Of a stretch of 64,000 nucleotides of DNA, positions 33,668 to 48,600 are shown piece after piece (within the stretch, counting starts at the first letter, position 1; each line of letters begins with the position of its first letter). The position numbers were made by a program, and so were the translations under genes. The notes below the pieces were generated by a model, which was not told the origin of the DNA, ran no database searches, and saw only the letters and a list, made by a program, of their open reading frames with translations. The stretch comes from Platycnemis pennipes (taxonomy: Eukaryota > Arthropoda > Insecta > Odonata > Platycnemididae): NCBI GenBank assembly GCA_933228895.1, contig OW121852.1:54850872-54914871 (forward strand), read 5' to 3'.

Positions 33668-36600
33668 GTGAGTTAATGTTTTATAATTCTCCTTGTCAAA
33701 ATACCATTGTGTGAATTATATATAAGTATGAATACGTAAATGTTTATATTACATCAGGCTATGCCGCGTGACTTTTCACCCCATTTTTGCAGAATATTCC
33801 TAATTTTTATACAAATTAATCTATTCCGATGAAGTTAAAACTACAGCAAAGTTTGTGTATATATGTGTAAATGGTAAACGTCATTAATGCACTTACCGTG
33901 TAATAAAACTGTTCAATGGGGCAATTTTTGTTCAAAATTTTTTCAAATTCATTACCACTGTAGTTCTCGAGAAACAGCCCTCATAACATCTTTGTAGAGG
34001 CAGATTTCACCTCGTGACGATAAAGCGCTCATTGATTTTCCTTATGGTCATTTCGAATATAGGATTTATTTCTTTCAAGTTTGTGAGAAGAGGAATCTCT
34101 ATTTTTAGCTTGTCGACGTAACTTCATCAAGCGGGAAACCTTTAATTGGGGGAGAAGCTAATGCTCTGCAATCTTGTCGTTGCGCTGTAACATAGGCGCA
34201 GTATGTTTGGAATATTTACCCATACTTATGAGAAACAAAGTTCTTGCTTCTTCAAGTTATGAATAGCTGCGCGACATTTCGTTCTGCTGGGCCACTCTGT
34301 GGTGCGGAATCGATACCAAAACACTCTGCAGCTGAATAGCATATTGCGTAGGCAAGTATAGGCTTGCAGGTAATCAGTTACCGGTGTAATTTGTCCGTGG
34401 TGTAATTATTATTTTCAACTTATGGTTTATTGTATAATGGTGAACAATATTTTACGTTAATTTTGTCGCTGATTTCTTCGTCCGTGGCGGAGCATTGAGT
34501 TTCAGGTTCAGAATTTGTTGCATGAATGATTTATTTAAGCTCCATGACATTAATTGTATTAAAATTTTAAAATTGATAATAATGCTTAGCCTGAAACCCA
34601 AGATAATATTGTTTTAATTTTTGCAGATTACTGGGGACATGTGAATAATTTCAGTGCCTTTCTTATGTGTTTTATTAGATATCTTCAATCCGAGTGTGTC
34701 GGTTTTTTGAGAATGGTTTTAGTTGTATAGTGATGGCTATCGTCTAGCAAAATGTTTTCACACAGTCTTTTCTTCGGTGTGTTGATTTATGTTGCCCGAA
34801 GTGTACTCTATTTGCATCTCGCAGCATTTTATCATGTTTCGCGTCCTGCGAAAGGTTTTGGTGATAGCATTAGAGATCGCCTTCTTCCTACTAAATCAGT
34901 GTAGCGGTTAAGGGTAAATTTAAGCATAAAAGAAAGTTGCTTGTGGTCCCTTTAAATTCACTATTCACTTTTCATATTTTCACACATTTTGCCGTTTTTA
35001 TCTTACTGTATCGTGTTTCCCTGTTTTATTAGTAATATTAATTCTTACTGTATGTATATTGAAGTGGAGAAAATGAATCACTTGAAAGATCCTTTTAATT
35101 TTCAGGATGCGGGTTATAGGCGTGCTTCGATATGTAGTCTCCACGGTGGTTATGCTTGGTGCTGCTCCTGAACTCTTCTTTCTTTGGTCCATCTGGAAAG
35201 GAGTTTCTCTCGTCCTTCCACCCTGGGCGTATCAGTATGGGGATGACATCTCTTACTCTATTTACCAACGACTTGTGCTGTTCTTTTTTCACCACTGCAC
35301 AGGATTGCAGGTAGTGATTTCTATACATCTCTCACCTAAATTTGATTCCTTGAATGGTGTTTAATCAAACCTGAATTTGCACACACTCTTGGGTAGCTTA
35401 ATGCGTTAATATCCGTGGAAGTGCTGGGGAAAATAGTTATTCATAAAATGTTTGTATTGATTGTGCATCATCGTATAGGGCAGTGGAAAAGTAAATGAGA
35501 ATACCTCTGTGGTTTAGTAAAATATTGGTGTAGTGGTGCAATTTCTTGAACTTTTTTAGTAGAAGTTGTTCTGGTGCAATAGAGCATTTGTCACCATCAG
35601 CCTTGCTGAGTACTGCTGACAGGGTACTGGTCACTTTTTGTCTGACTTTGTATGGAAACAAAGGTGCAAGAATATTCTCAGAGTAACTCAAAATAAACTT
35701 CATCAGGGTGTAGAAAATTATGGATGATATGCCAAAAAGAGGTTCCAATTTCTCATTATTTTGATCAAAATTACATGAAAGTGTACAATTGAAATTTCAA
35801 TATTCTTTCAATGCTTGCTACTTTAAAACCCCTGTAATTGTTTCTTTAGTGACATAAAGTCTCATCAGAATAATAATTCCAAAAAAGTATGTGCATATGT
35901 CTGGGTGTAAAGACTTTCATAGCATCAACTGATTAGCATTTGCTTTGGTCAGACAAATCTGCCTTTTACCATAGTAAAAAATGAGTGCTTAAAAAATCCC
36001 ATGACATTTTGAAAGCTAAATCCTGGTTTTGTTCCATTGGGAAATATTTCAGAGATGCCTGGTATGGACAACTAGCATGAGTCATTCATACTACAAGTAC
36101 ATCCTTGTCACAATTTTCATTAATCATGCAAAATATGTGTTAATGTTTTCTGGAACTATTCTGTCCGTTACGCAAAGCTCTCTTTTTTTACGAGCAGCAC
36201 AGTGTCGTCGGAAGTGGGGGCAGGAGGGGTCCCAGAATTTGCCCTGGGCCCTTGAGAAATGAGTAGCCTTCATTAATAAAAATTTAATTTCGCTTGCTTC
36301 CAGCTTGCTTTTTCCCTTCTGACACATTTTCTACCACATTCATATGCTCTTTTAGCAACATTCTAGTTTCTACCCCTTCCTATCCTCAAAAAAGTATAAG
36401 GCTTTTCAAGGTTGGCCCCTCCCAGTGAAATTAGTTCCGATGCCCCTGATGCAGCACTTATGTCCAGCATTGTTAGATACTGCATAAAGTCATTCATTAT
36501 GTCTAGCTTCCTCACAATTACTTTTCAAAATATTTCATGTACAAAATCTGCCTACTGCATCAGAAGATTTTAACTCTTGAAATTACTTTTTTTCAATCGT

Positions 36601-39600
36601 ACTCTTACTTTTACAAAATAGTTACTGTAACATTTTCCTGATTTGTTGTGTTTCATTGTCAAAGCAGATGATTGATTTTGAATCTTACTCTCATCCATCT
36701 TCTGTAATAGAAGTGGCAATAGTTAACTTCTTGCTCCATTAATGGAGCAAGAATTCAATTGAAGCACGAATTGTATTTCTTTGAACAATAAAAGAAATCC
36801 TTTGATATATTTTTTAATCAATGATTTATTTTCCCACGATTAAAAAAAAAGTATCTTCCTTTGTATTCTCATGTTATCTCAAACTTCCTATTTTTACATT
36901 TCAAAAATCCTTAAACAGTTCAGATATTTTACTTTATTCAGTGGCTCCTTAGATGGTCTTCTTGATTCTGTGCTCTTATTAAAGGCAGCCATCACAATGC
37001 TTTATGATGTTTCTATTGCCTATTTATGACATTTGTATTGCCTGTTGCCCTTCTCTTTGTGAATTCAAAGCAGCCATTCATATTCTCACTCTTTTTGTCT
37101 GTGCCACAATGGTGTAGCAATAAGAATCTCATCATATCACCTGTAATAAACCTCAGCTATCTTATTAGTATTCAAGTTTCTATAATGACTGCGGTTACCT
37201 TTCCCTGGGCAAGACTCTGGGTCACTAACTGTTGACTAATCCATTACTTAAGTAAGGAGATGACGGAACAAGGATAATTTTTTATAACAGAAAGGTATGA
37301 ACTATTGACACAGTTTCTGTTAACCACTTCAGCGGGGGATGAATTTTTCCTTTCCACTCCCACAGTGGGGAACAAAGTAGTTTAAATGTAGAATAAGCAG
37401 ATATATCCATGCTCCCCACCACAAAACAACTAAGGTTGGTAGATTTATCCACTCTGCTCATAAAAGGGACCCAGTCAACACATATGAGTCATGCGTGAAT
37501 TCGTAAAGAGCTCTCACGAATGTGTAGGAGACATCCAAGAAAATTCTAAATGACTTCATAATGGTGTCACCATGAAGTCATATGCACACCTAAACGAGTC
37601 ATACTCAAGGGCTTTCAAACTTCTTTTGGAGCTCATTCATGAGGTCATTTACGACTTCTGTAAGAGATCTAAGGTGACGTGGCTGCAAATGTGGCACTAC
37701 CATGTGCGAGCTTATGGAACTACCAGGAAACCATGAATTGGACCCACTTCATAATTATTCCGATAAATGGCTCTAAACTCACCGATAAGTACGGCGGATT
37801 GCCGACTCTAACCCATTTGCTAATTTTACAGGAATACATAATTGTATTTCAAAATACCTTATGCGCACTAAGTAAAAGAACAAGGTACCTACATGGAAAC
37901 TATATTACTTACAAGACATACACAATAACATTGAAATTGAGGTGCAATTGGAAGCATGGATCAGGAAAAGGTTAAAGTTGAGGCTATAAAATAAGATAAT
38001 AAAATGTAAATGGAAGGAATAAAACGATAAGGTGCATTATGAGAGTCGTAAAAGAAACTTTCAATGAACGATGAGTTCGATTTCAAAGTGAAGTACGAGG
38101 CAAAGCGCAGGGCAAAACTCGACGTCTAAGCATGGAGATTATATGTATGAAATAAAAGGAAAGGTCATGCTACAGGAAGAAGGAACCATTCGAGCAGGAA
38201 CAACAACGTACAAGTTTATTACAAAATTCATTTATTTCACGAAGACAGTGGATTACACTGAATAGATGAGGCATGAATATGTGAGACAACTGTATCAACT
38301 GTAAACAAAGTATTCATACACCACTCACCTCATCCCACTGGTCCCAAACACATGTCGAGTCTTAAGAAAAAAACAAATGTAAACTGTACCCATTAGCACT
38401 CACTATAAACAGTGGTCAAACAAAATGTAAAGGCACGATACAAAAGTGCGAAACCAAGAAACCTACTCACAACTTATTTGAAAGACCAGGAATAAATGTA
38501 ATATTTAAATATTTGCAAACAGTACCCACTTGAACACACTAGTTACAGATGTAAACCTATATAAACACCTTAATCACATTATGACATGATATGTCCCGCA
38601 GTCCGTTAACACCTAGTTCCTTTAAGCCCCGTTGATTTCCACAGAGAAATAGGACGTCTTGGTAGCTCAACTGGTTGAGCACCTGGCTGGAAATCAGGGG
38701 GTCCGGGTTTGAGTCCCGGCCAAGGCGAATGATTTTTTTCTCTGTGGAACTTCTTGCTATAATCCATGACCAAGTCGCGCATTATGCACCGTTTCCAAAT
38801 ATTTTGAGTATATCCATAGATAAATGACGCAAAATAAATTATTAAACACTCTCACCCGTATAAAAGCATGTTAAACTTCGACATTGCCAACAATAGCCAA
38901 CCGAAGCGGGGGCATCGGAATTCGTTATTCTTCTATTTTTTCAGGCCTCATGAGTGTGAGCTCTTTCGGAAGTCATCAATTGGAGCTCGTAAACACCCTC
39001 AAGAGTAGAGGTCTTCAAGTTCTCATTTATGTGACATCATGAAGTGCGATGTCTTAAAGACCTTGTCATGTCTCTTAATGCTGAGTCTTAAAGGGATCTT
39101 ATGAATTAGTTCATTAAAGACCTCATTACGAACCCTGTGTTGACTGGGGAATTAGAAAAATACAGAGCTTGGAGAGATATGGCCATGGAATACTGACCAC
39201 AATCACACAAACACCTGCTTTTTACCGCACAGCATATTGCTAGAGTAAGCATAACTATAAAGGCATTGTTGAAATTCTTTTAGATATTAAAAATGCTGAA
39301 AAATCTTGCACAATTTTTAAGGTGATTTCATCAACAATTGTCAGGCATGTGCCTTGTTCAAATATCCTATGCTGCCGTCATCCTAGAAGACTTTTCTCAA
39401 TTAAAACTGCCTTTTGTCCAAAAACTGTCTATTTTTCTCATCCCTTACTGTGTCTTGGAACATGACATTTTTGTTCGGCTCAGTACATATCAGCATCCAT
39501 TCTCTCATAATATACTCTTGCTTTTTTCAAGGGAAATTTTGAACAATATCATTTTATTTCCAATTTAGTAAATAAATCTTACTTTGATTAATCTAATCTT

Positions 39601-42600
39601 TTTTGTTACTCTTCTTATCCTGATATTATACGACTCTTGTTTCCTTTCATCTCTGCCTTTTATCGAAGCAGTTACTTCTAGATGCTGATTGATCTCCTTT
39701 GTGAAATAAGGCTCTGAAATATACTAACATTACCTGAATACATTAAACCTCCTAATCCTCTGCATTCTCAGGCATGTTTATTTTATACACCTACTTCTAT
39801 CCTGAATTTCCTCAGCTGTAATGGATAAAAAGCACTGTGGGGCATCATGTCTGTAATGATCATTCATAATTTTTTCCTCAAGTAAATCTACTGTTGACTC
39901 ATTCCTAAATTCTTATAACTTTTCTAATCTTCTGTAGTTTCTCTTTGCATATCAAACTCAGTAACTGAATCAAACCTAGTTCCTTCCTCAGTTTTTTTTA
40001 ATTGTTCATTACATTTCTCTATCTTTGCCAAAATTTCCTAATGTTTTAGAATGTACACAATTTGATAATTGTATTTTACTGTGAAGCCGGTATTAATATT
40101 ACACATTTAATATAAAAAACTTGATAGTTCACACTACTCTTGAATATTTTTGGAATACCCATTACCTTGAGGTGTTTTGTGATAAGGATTTCTTTATAGT
40201 TTTCCAAAAGTTGGCAACATTATGAGGAGGAATGATCCCACCTAAATATTGAAATAATTTATTATCTTGCAGGTGTACTTCTATGGGGATACTGAGGAGG
40301 TTTTTAAGAAAAAGGAAACCGTCCTTTATGTTGCCAATCATCAGTCAACTGGTAAGTATCACCTTATCTTGGGAATGAAATTTTTAACAATCTCATTACT
40401 TGGAGGAAGGACTGATTTATTTACTTAGTATTTTAATTGCAGTATCACTTTCACTTTTTTTTACTGAGAACATGGTCTATGGAAGCATCAATCCTTTAAT
40501 GTTATTTATTAGCTCAAAATACTGCAGGGAATACTTTGCTGAGAGTTGAGTCAGTGTATTGATTATTTGCCTGTGACTCAAAGGTGCCTTGTAGGAAAGC
40601 TGTAGATGATGTGTGTATTCAATGAGCAAATACGTGAATAAGAGTTAACATATAAGAATAAGTATACAGACTGATGATTCCTCATCAGTCTGTAGGGCAT
40701 TCTTTCTTCTTTGTGTTGGAGCCCCATAGTTGTGCAATTGGAGAGAGATAGCTTGGCCCAAAAGATTTTCAATGGGGTTCCCTGCCAAAATCTACCTATT
40801 TTTTATATTTTGGAATACCATTCATCTTTTCAAGTAATTTGGAGTTCAGAATAACAGGGCCACATCTTGCCTTTTGATTCCATCTCTAATATTACCTGGT
40901 GATCATGATTAGAGATTTTAAAATTCAAATTATTGCCTCTGAAAATGTGCCAACACTGATTTTTTCATCTGTTGATGAAGGATAGAAAGTATTGCCAGAC
41001 TCTTATCTTTTTTAATTTGATAATGAAAACATTAATCTAATATTTCTACCTAATATTAATAGAATCTGTGATTAGTAAAGTCTAATGCACTGCATATAGG
41101 TATCTGAGATTAATTTATGCTAAACAAATAGCATGGTCGAAGCTATGCTACAAAATTTTTTGTTCAAGAACTCCAAAGGCATTACTAATCCTCTACAAAT
41201 TTTACTAGGATGGAATTTGAAAACCTGATTTTTAATGGCTTAAGACTAATTTTGTTCTCTTAAATGCTCTAAAACTTGTTATCCATGTCATTGCTCTTCC
41301 TAGCTCTCTCTGACTTGGAAATAAAATGGTGTAGTGGAAATTTCCCCTCGGTAAATATTGAATTGCTGTAATTCGCTTCATGGTAAAAAAAAATGTCAGA
41401 AAATTTGAAAAATCATATTTTGACCTAATTTATGCTGAGGGGCTGTGAGGTTTGATAAAGATGGGGGAGAATGGGAACCTTTAATGTTAAGAGATACCTA
41501 GGCAGACAGATTATAAGTACCTTGATAAATAAAGAATTTTTGGCAAATATTGAGAAAGCTGGGTAAGAGAAACAGTTTTAAGTTTAAAAAAGCTCAATTA
41601 CAGTGGAAGCTTGGTACATATAATGAGTGCTTACAATGGCTGCGAATTCACTCGCTATAGCAAGCGCTTGTTATATCCGAAGGTGCTGGATTAAGGCTCT
41701 CAATTCCCACAGTTAGGTATTCTTACTTTGTTTTTCTTTCGTTACCATGCCATTAGAAACAGTTAGAACAGCAGTTTTCGTGCACTGATGCATATTTATC
41801 AATGATTTTGCGAATTAAATCTTCCAAAACAACAATTTACGCTTTTCTGAAGTCTTTGAGTGTTAACCAGTCTGCCATTGGTTAGGAAAGTTTTAATGAT
41901 TCACTGAAATATGGCATTTTTCAACGGTCGAAAATATTTCTTGCATAATTACTAAGTCATAGCCATTCCTAATATTCACACTCGGTTATCTCTCAAAAAT
42001 GAACTGCAGCGAGTATTTATTTGCACAAACAAATAAATGCCTCTGTCAGTTGCGCTGAACATTGTTTGTCGTACTAGTGCTGCCATCTGGAGGATCTAGA
42101 GCGAATGGAGGTAACTTCCTCGTGAAATACTATTGCCGAGAATTATCGATGCATTCACTCAACATTGTATGTATCCGTAAATTCAGGAATGATAAAATAA
42201 AAACTTGTTGAACGGGATAAATTTTAATTATTCACATAACATTGGCCCTGGCAATATATATGAAAACATTGAAAAATATGCACAAATTAATAAACGTACC
42301 AGAAAACGTAATTATTCCCATTACTTCTGCTAACAGGAAAAATAATGAAAACCATGATATTATGAACCGTAAAGTTATAAGGAAATATATAATTCTTCGG
42401 CAACGTAAAACTTGGACGACTTCATCATGAGAATAAAAACCATAACAAAATAACCTCAGAACAGAAAATGTCGGACCTTTAGTATCGCACATACACATGC
42501 TTCACATTAACAGCACAGTACTTTCAATTTCTATTCCCCGTTGAAAAATGATTCAAGCATCATCTGCTTCAGTCTAGGGTCAGGAACAAGCGGGGCGGAA

Positions 42601-45600
42601 ACTAACAGGTGGGTGGAGTGGCAGGAACTAGCAGGTGGAGGCGGGAGGGCGAAGACAGGCAGTCTGAACTCTGCCTCCTGCGGGAACTAGCGGCTGAACC
42701 ACCATTCTCCACTACCGTGTCATTGGCTAGATGCTTTTCGGCTTGTCCATCTTCCACCCATTCTGCTCCTATGTGAACTTGGCTTAACCAAAGAACAACT
42801 AAAAAGTGCGAGTGCGCGCAAGGTACCCCAGGGCGAGCCATAAATCATCAGTGCCTGGACTTGATTGGACTTTAAATAATGTAGAGATGGCATAAATCTT
42901 GTATTCTAACTTGTAGTTTATGAATAATGCCACTAAAGATAAATACCATGCGTTAATTTGTACTTTGCAGTACATCGCCCTCAAGAAATATTGCTCCTAA
43001 TACCCACCTTATACCCTTGCAGGAGCTTCTTGGCCTTGCTATATCCGTTTTCTTTTACATATTAATCATGTGCCTTTTGATGGTTCATTGCCAATCACTC
43101 GTTATTGCGAGATTCTTGCTATATGCCATACTCACTGTAACGGACTTCCACTGTAATTGGAAAGACATTACTGTAAACTTTGTTGTTTTTGTTATTGAAA
43201 TTCAAAGGAAATGAGTATTTTTTTAACTTTGCACAAGAATATTGAATTTTATTCTTTTTTTTATTGGAGGGAAGTGAAAAAAAGTGCTATAAAAGGTCTA
43301 ATAACTCTTTGCTTTATAAAGTTAACAATGTGCTGAGAATCAAGGAATGAATTAAAGAGATTCATTCTTATGAGTAATTCAAGGAGTACCTATATGGGTA
43401 GAGAGTATAGAAGTAATCTGGAGAACTTGCTGTACCACACTTACATGCCAAATTAGCCTTAACTTGTTAATCTGCAATAAAGTGAGATTGATGTTATGCC
43501 TTTGAATGGGGTTCGTAAGTGAAAAGGTTTTTTTTCTTTTTAGTTTTGTTCTGTGATTTTGTGTCATTTGCTATGTAACGTTAAATTAAAACCTTCTACT
43601 TATTATTTTGATTGTTGATTTCCATTTCACGTAGTTGATTGGATTCTCACAAACATGGTGGCTGTGGAGCAGGGATCTCTTGGTCACCTCAGATTTGTCA
43701 TGAAGCATGAGCTGCAGATGCTGCCATTATATGGCTATTATTTCTATCAGCATGGATGCGTTTATGTGAAACGCAGCCATTTTCAACCCAACAAAATGGT
43801 GAAGAGCATCGAATATCTTAAGGATAAGCGTATACCAGTGAGTAGATCTTTTGTCTTGTCGGAATGCAGTCCAATAGAATTTGGTTATAAAAATTCTTTT
43901 TATTCAATTTTTACCTGTCTAGAATCCACATCCTTTGAGATATGACGGTGATGATGGTCTCGAATTAGTGTCAGAGGTGTCAAGAAGCCATAGGGAAACT
44001 TCTTTAGGAGCCTCTATTTATGTCCCAGAATGGGGGTGTTTACTCGGAACTGAAAGCGCAATTTTGAACGTGAAATCATTAGATGGAAATGTTAAAAGAA
44101 TTTTTGTGAAAAAATTAATCTTCTAACCACAGCCATTCACTCATAAATCAAAAATTAAATAAGCGAAAGGTCACGCCCACCGAAAAAGCTACATTTGATA
44201 TCATTGACGTCATTTTCCTCCCATCCTTGACTACTTTTAGGGGAAGGGAGTTGAGGGGGATTCTCGGAGGGTCTGTTCGCACAGATGCTGTCGCAACTGC
44301 TCCTATTGGCAAAGTCAGCTGTGTCCCCCCCAATCCGATAAGGCAAAATAACTTCGAGGGCTCAGTTGCGATTGGATGAAGTCGATATATGTCCGAGGTT
44401 GCACCACGCCCACTTTTCCGAAAGGGTTAAAAACATCAGTTTTTCACCGCTTATAACTCGTGAAATAATTGGCAGATCAAAAAACAGAAAAATACGGGTC
44501 TTTTTATTTTACAAACTCGGTCAGATTCGGCAATAAAAAATATATGGTAAGCGACCCCAATTAACTGGGAAATGGGTGATTTTTTTAAGTTCAAAATTAT
44601 TTGTTGCAAAGTTTGAGTTTTCATAGTTTTAACTTAATAGTCCCAATGAATATTGATAATTGATGTTGATATTTTCCTCCATATAAAATGACTCTGCTTT
44701 TACTTCTTATCTTGGTTGAATTCATCAATGTTGTGGAGAATTGAGTGATATAATTAAACACAGTGCATCAACATTAAAAGAAATATTTCTTTGTAAGAGA
44801 TATAAATGAAAGGCTTTAATCCTTTTTAGCAATTCCCATGTAACTTTTAATAACCCCCAAATCATTCTATCATTAGTAAAAGAAAAATAGGCAAAAAAAT
44901 TAAACTAAGTATTACTGAGACATGGAGTGAGTGACTCATTTATGTAAACAGTATGACTAACATTATCATTTAGACCAACAACAAGTGTTTTAATGGTGTT
45001 TCAACTTGCATTCATTCAAAAAACCGGATGTAATATTTGACCTGGAGAAATGAACTATTATTGGGGTAAGTGTTGGTAAATATCAGAGAGGATGTGATTT
45101 TTTTAGTATCTAGCTGGTTGATGTTGCTATCCCCAAGGTTAATTCATTCTGATGTCCCTCTAAAATGCTCTTCTTTCCTGGTAGAATTAGGGATATGAAC
45201 AGCTGTAAATATATCCAATAGTATGAATACAAGTGTATCCATGGTTAGATAGGCATTGGTAGTTGCATGTTGGTATAAGTACCTTAAGCTAACCCAACTA
45301 ACAGCCTGTTATTGCATGCTTGCTTTGTAATTTATTCTTTTTTAAATTGTGAAGGTTAGACTAGAATATATTTACTGATCCTTTTTATGTATGATATGTA
45401 ATGCATGTCTGGTGTGAATTCACCCCATGCCGCACACCTTTATGGTGGCTAAAAGTGTATTATGTAGATGTAGAATTAATGACGACTGCTTTCCTACCGT
45501 GCCATCTACCAAACGGCGGTGGCCGGTAGTGGATCTCCCTCCACTGAAATGTCGGGCACCGAGACGGCGAATGTGACGTCACCGTGTAAAGCGGGTTGCA

Positions 45601-48600
45601 TTTTGGTGTATTTTTTTATTGCTAATATCTCGAGGGTCACGAGGGCACATAAAATTCCACGGGATTCATTTTTTCACTGTAGTCTACATGCCTGCCAAGT
45701 TTGATTCAAATCGGGGTATAGCACTTCGTTAATGTTCCTTTAAGTTGGCTATTCTAGATTTCAGGGAGAGAGTATCATGGGAGGGGCTCTCCATCTGGTT
45801 GTTAGTACTCCTTATAACCATATTTATTTGTTCCAAAAGTGCAGCATGGTTTTCTAAGGTGTGTTGTCACGTTGTTAGGGTCTGCTTCAGCTCTCTATGA
45901 TCCTTCTCCAGCTTCTTCATTTGCTGAAGAAGTTCAGCAAGACAGTTATAATCATTCTTGGATGTTGCTTCTACATGAGTTGGGTTTTGTACTCAAATCA
46001 TGAAATTAACGTATTTTATTTGATGTTTAAAATTCTCCTGTTAACATTTAATTTAATCGTTCATCAAGCCGATGAAAATTAATAGTACTCTGAATCTCTC
46101 TCTGCAGACTTGGGTGGTGATATTTCCTGAAGGTACACGCTTTGACCCAGGTGATAAGGAACGTGCCACCAAATCAAGGGAGGTGGCAATAAAAGCTGGG
46201 CTTACGCCCTTGGAGCACCACCTAACTCCCAGGGCCAAAGGAGCTTGGCTGGTTACTCGACATCTGCACCAGCGTTTAGATGCTGTTTATGATGTCACCG
46301 TTGCATATGCAGGCACATGCAACTCCATTGGATCTCGCACCCGAGCACCACATCTAGTCGGTTAGTATTTTCATATTCATGAAAATTCTAATTCAAAGGT
46401 TCAAACCTCTGGGCCTAATTTTCACGTCACTTTGCCGAAGGTTATCAGTGCCTTAGCCCAAGAAACAAGACACCTAATGTGTCATGTGGATGACAGCAAG
46501 TCATCAATTAATGGGTTGATGGATCATTCATGAGTATGTATACTTTTCATATTCCAATAGTTTTGGCCCAGATTATTATATATTTGTACATTGAAGAGGC
46601 TACCTCAAGTACTCTTTCGAGGAAGGCCTTAAAGTTATGGATGATTTTAATCGAGAATTCTAGGTAATTAATTACTTTATGTCCATTGTGCCTGTTTCAA
46701 ATGAATCCAATGCCAGACAAATTTTTTTATAAAGAGTCTGATTGAATTTGAATTGAAGGAATGTAAAAACTTGAGAGAGTCATACAATTTATGTACCAAT
46801 AAGTTATCGTGACTTGACTTGGCTATGATAGAAAATATCCATGAAGAGATCACTCACCACCTGAAGGAGTCTCCCAAGTGCTCATAACCTGTCGATAAGA
46901 AAATTCATTCACCCGTACAATTGAGTATGCTCGTTGTTTTGAGCCCTGTGCAATGTGAATTAATTTCCTTATTCCTTGAAAGATGTCAATTTTGAACTTG
47001 AGAAATGTACCTTGTTTAATTTTTAAATCTTATGTAAGATTTGTAATGTACAAGCACTATTTACAAAAGAAATTTTTTTGTTACCCTCTTTTTGGGCCAT
47101 AGCTTCTTGAGTTACTGTGTTCCAATATTGAATATTTTACTTGGTCCCTGATAATTCTTATATGTATTTGCATTATTATGTAACCATGTATCGTCTTGTG
47201 ATTGCTTGAATGGGTTGTGCTCCTATTACTTTCATTAAGATTTAATCACAAATCTTGTTAATGTTCATTAAAAACAAGTGTGCTGAAAATGTAAGTGAGA
47301 TTAGATTGTGTCTTGGGATTATGTCAACCAAAATGTGGTTGCTGACATGGCTGCAAGCTTGGAAAACTGGGATTTTTCGTAATTCTTTCTCATAATGAAA
47401 AAAGGATATATCCATATTTGTATTTATTATTTACCCTGTTTAACATTATGCTGTTAATGTGCCATTTTTTAAGTGAGGTTCCATTTGTAGATAGAATCCT
47501 AACAAATGCTTATGGTCACTTCAGTTTTAGCTCAATAGAACACACCTCCTTTTCTTTGAAGAGAAATATGAAATTTTTTCCCATCATGAAACTTGAAATG
47601 TGTGTGATCTTTGACTATGACTCAATGGAAGATGTCTAGACACAAAATGCAAAATTATGTTTTTCTGTTGCTACCTCAGCCTCATTACCTACATTATTTG
47701 CTTTATTGCAAAGTGTGTACATATTTCTCTTTCTCCTCAATGTATAGATTTTCTTCTTGGAAAATGCAAAGCTGTACATATTCATGTCCGTCGGATTCCA
47801 ATGTCCTCTGTCCCTGTTGAAGAATCTCAATTCCAGAATTGGATCCATTCACTGTTTGTAGAAAAAGATAGGTATGTACTGATTAGATAACTTGACCTCC
47901 TTTTAATTGTCAATTTTAAGTGTTCAGTAAACTCCCGATTTTCCTTGCTAATGAGTGGTACGGAATAGTTGGGAAACACGGATAATCTGCTGTTTGGTTT
48001 TTTCCGGATTTATTTCTCCACGGTGCGCCACCAAAAGAAGTGAACTCCCTAAGTAAATATCACAATCTGCCAATGAAAAGATCCTCGCTGTGCATAATAG
48101 CATTTTATGACAAAAAAGAATCCAGTAAAGCTGTCTCAGCCACAATTGAATGTTCACAAGCCTCGGGTGGCAGCACGAAGCCAGGCGTAACACATCGGAC
48201 CAGTCAGTAGGGCCATAGTGGAAGTAACAATTGGAAGAAAATAACAAAAGTGTACTTACTTTTGAGACCACTGCCGACACACCGAATAGATTGTCGATGC
48301 ATGAATAATCCCCACACTGGATAACAGCAATACGGATAATCGGGAGTTTACTGTATGCACAATGCTGCATGACTTAAATTCATGTACCTGACCTACTAAC
48401 TTGTCATCTTTATTTTTTATCTCTTGCAACCCTAATTGGTTTTTATGGGGGAAAGATGGAGTGGGTCATTTGCAGTGATGTATGCGATTCATTTAAAGTA
48501 GGCACATACTCTGGTTTTTTTGTTTATATTATATATTTCACACAGGCCAACATTGAATTTCATGAAGTGGTATAATCATTATGTTTGGTCGAAGCACTCA

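Noticed and set aside
38656..38726. Functional tRNA-Ser(GGA) gene
   Set aside because: The short variable loop is wrong for Ser, GGA is not the usual eukaryotic Ser anticodon, and the unit lies in a transposon between inverted repeats. Kept as a tRNA-like repeat.
39560..40110. LINE ORF relic on the - strand
   Set aside because: Some Glu/Lys-rich pieces recall LINE proteins, but no diagnostic motif was visible.
41563..41720. pogo/Tigger-like left end (TACAGTGGAAGCTTGG)
   Set aside because: No matching right end was found, so the element cannot be bounded.
42530..42850. GC-rich - strand open frame in intron 3
   Set aside because: It contains imperfect repeats of GGAACTAGCAGGTGG-type words and no domain or splice support; probably repeat DNA.
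43935..44126. Open frame directly after exon 4
   Set aside because: It is inside intron 4 and overlaps the dispersed repeat at 44022-44580; the exon 4 donor (CCA|gtgagt) and exon 5 phase leave no room for it.
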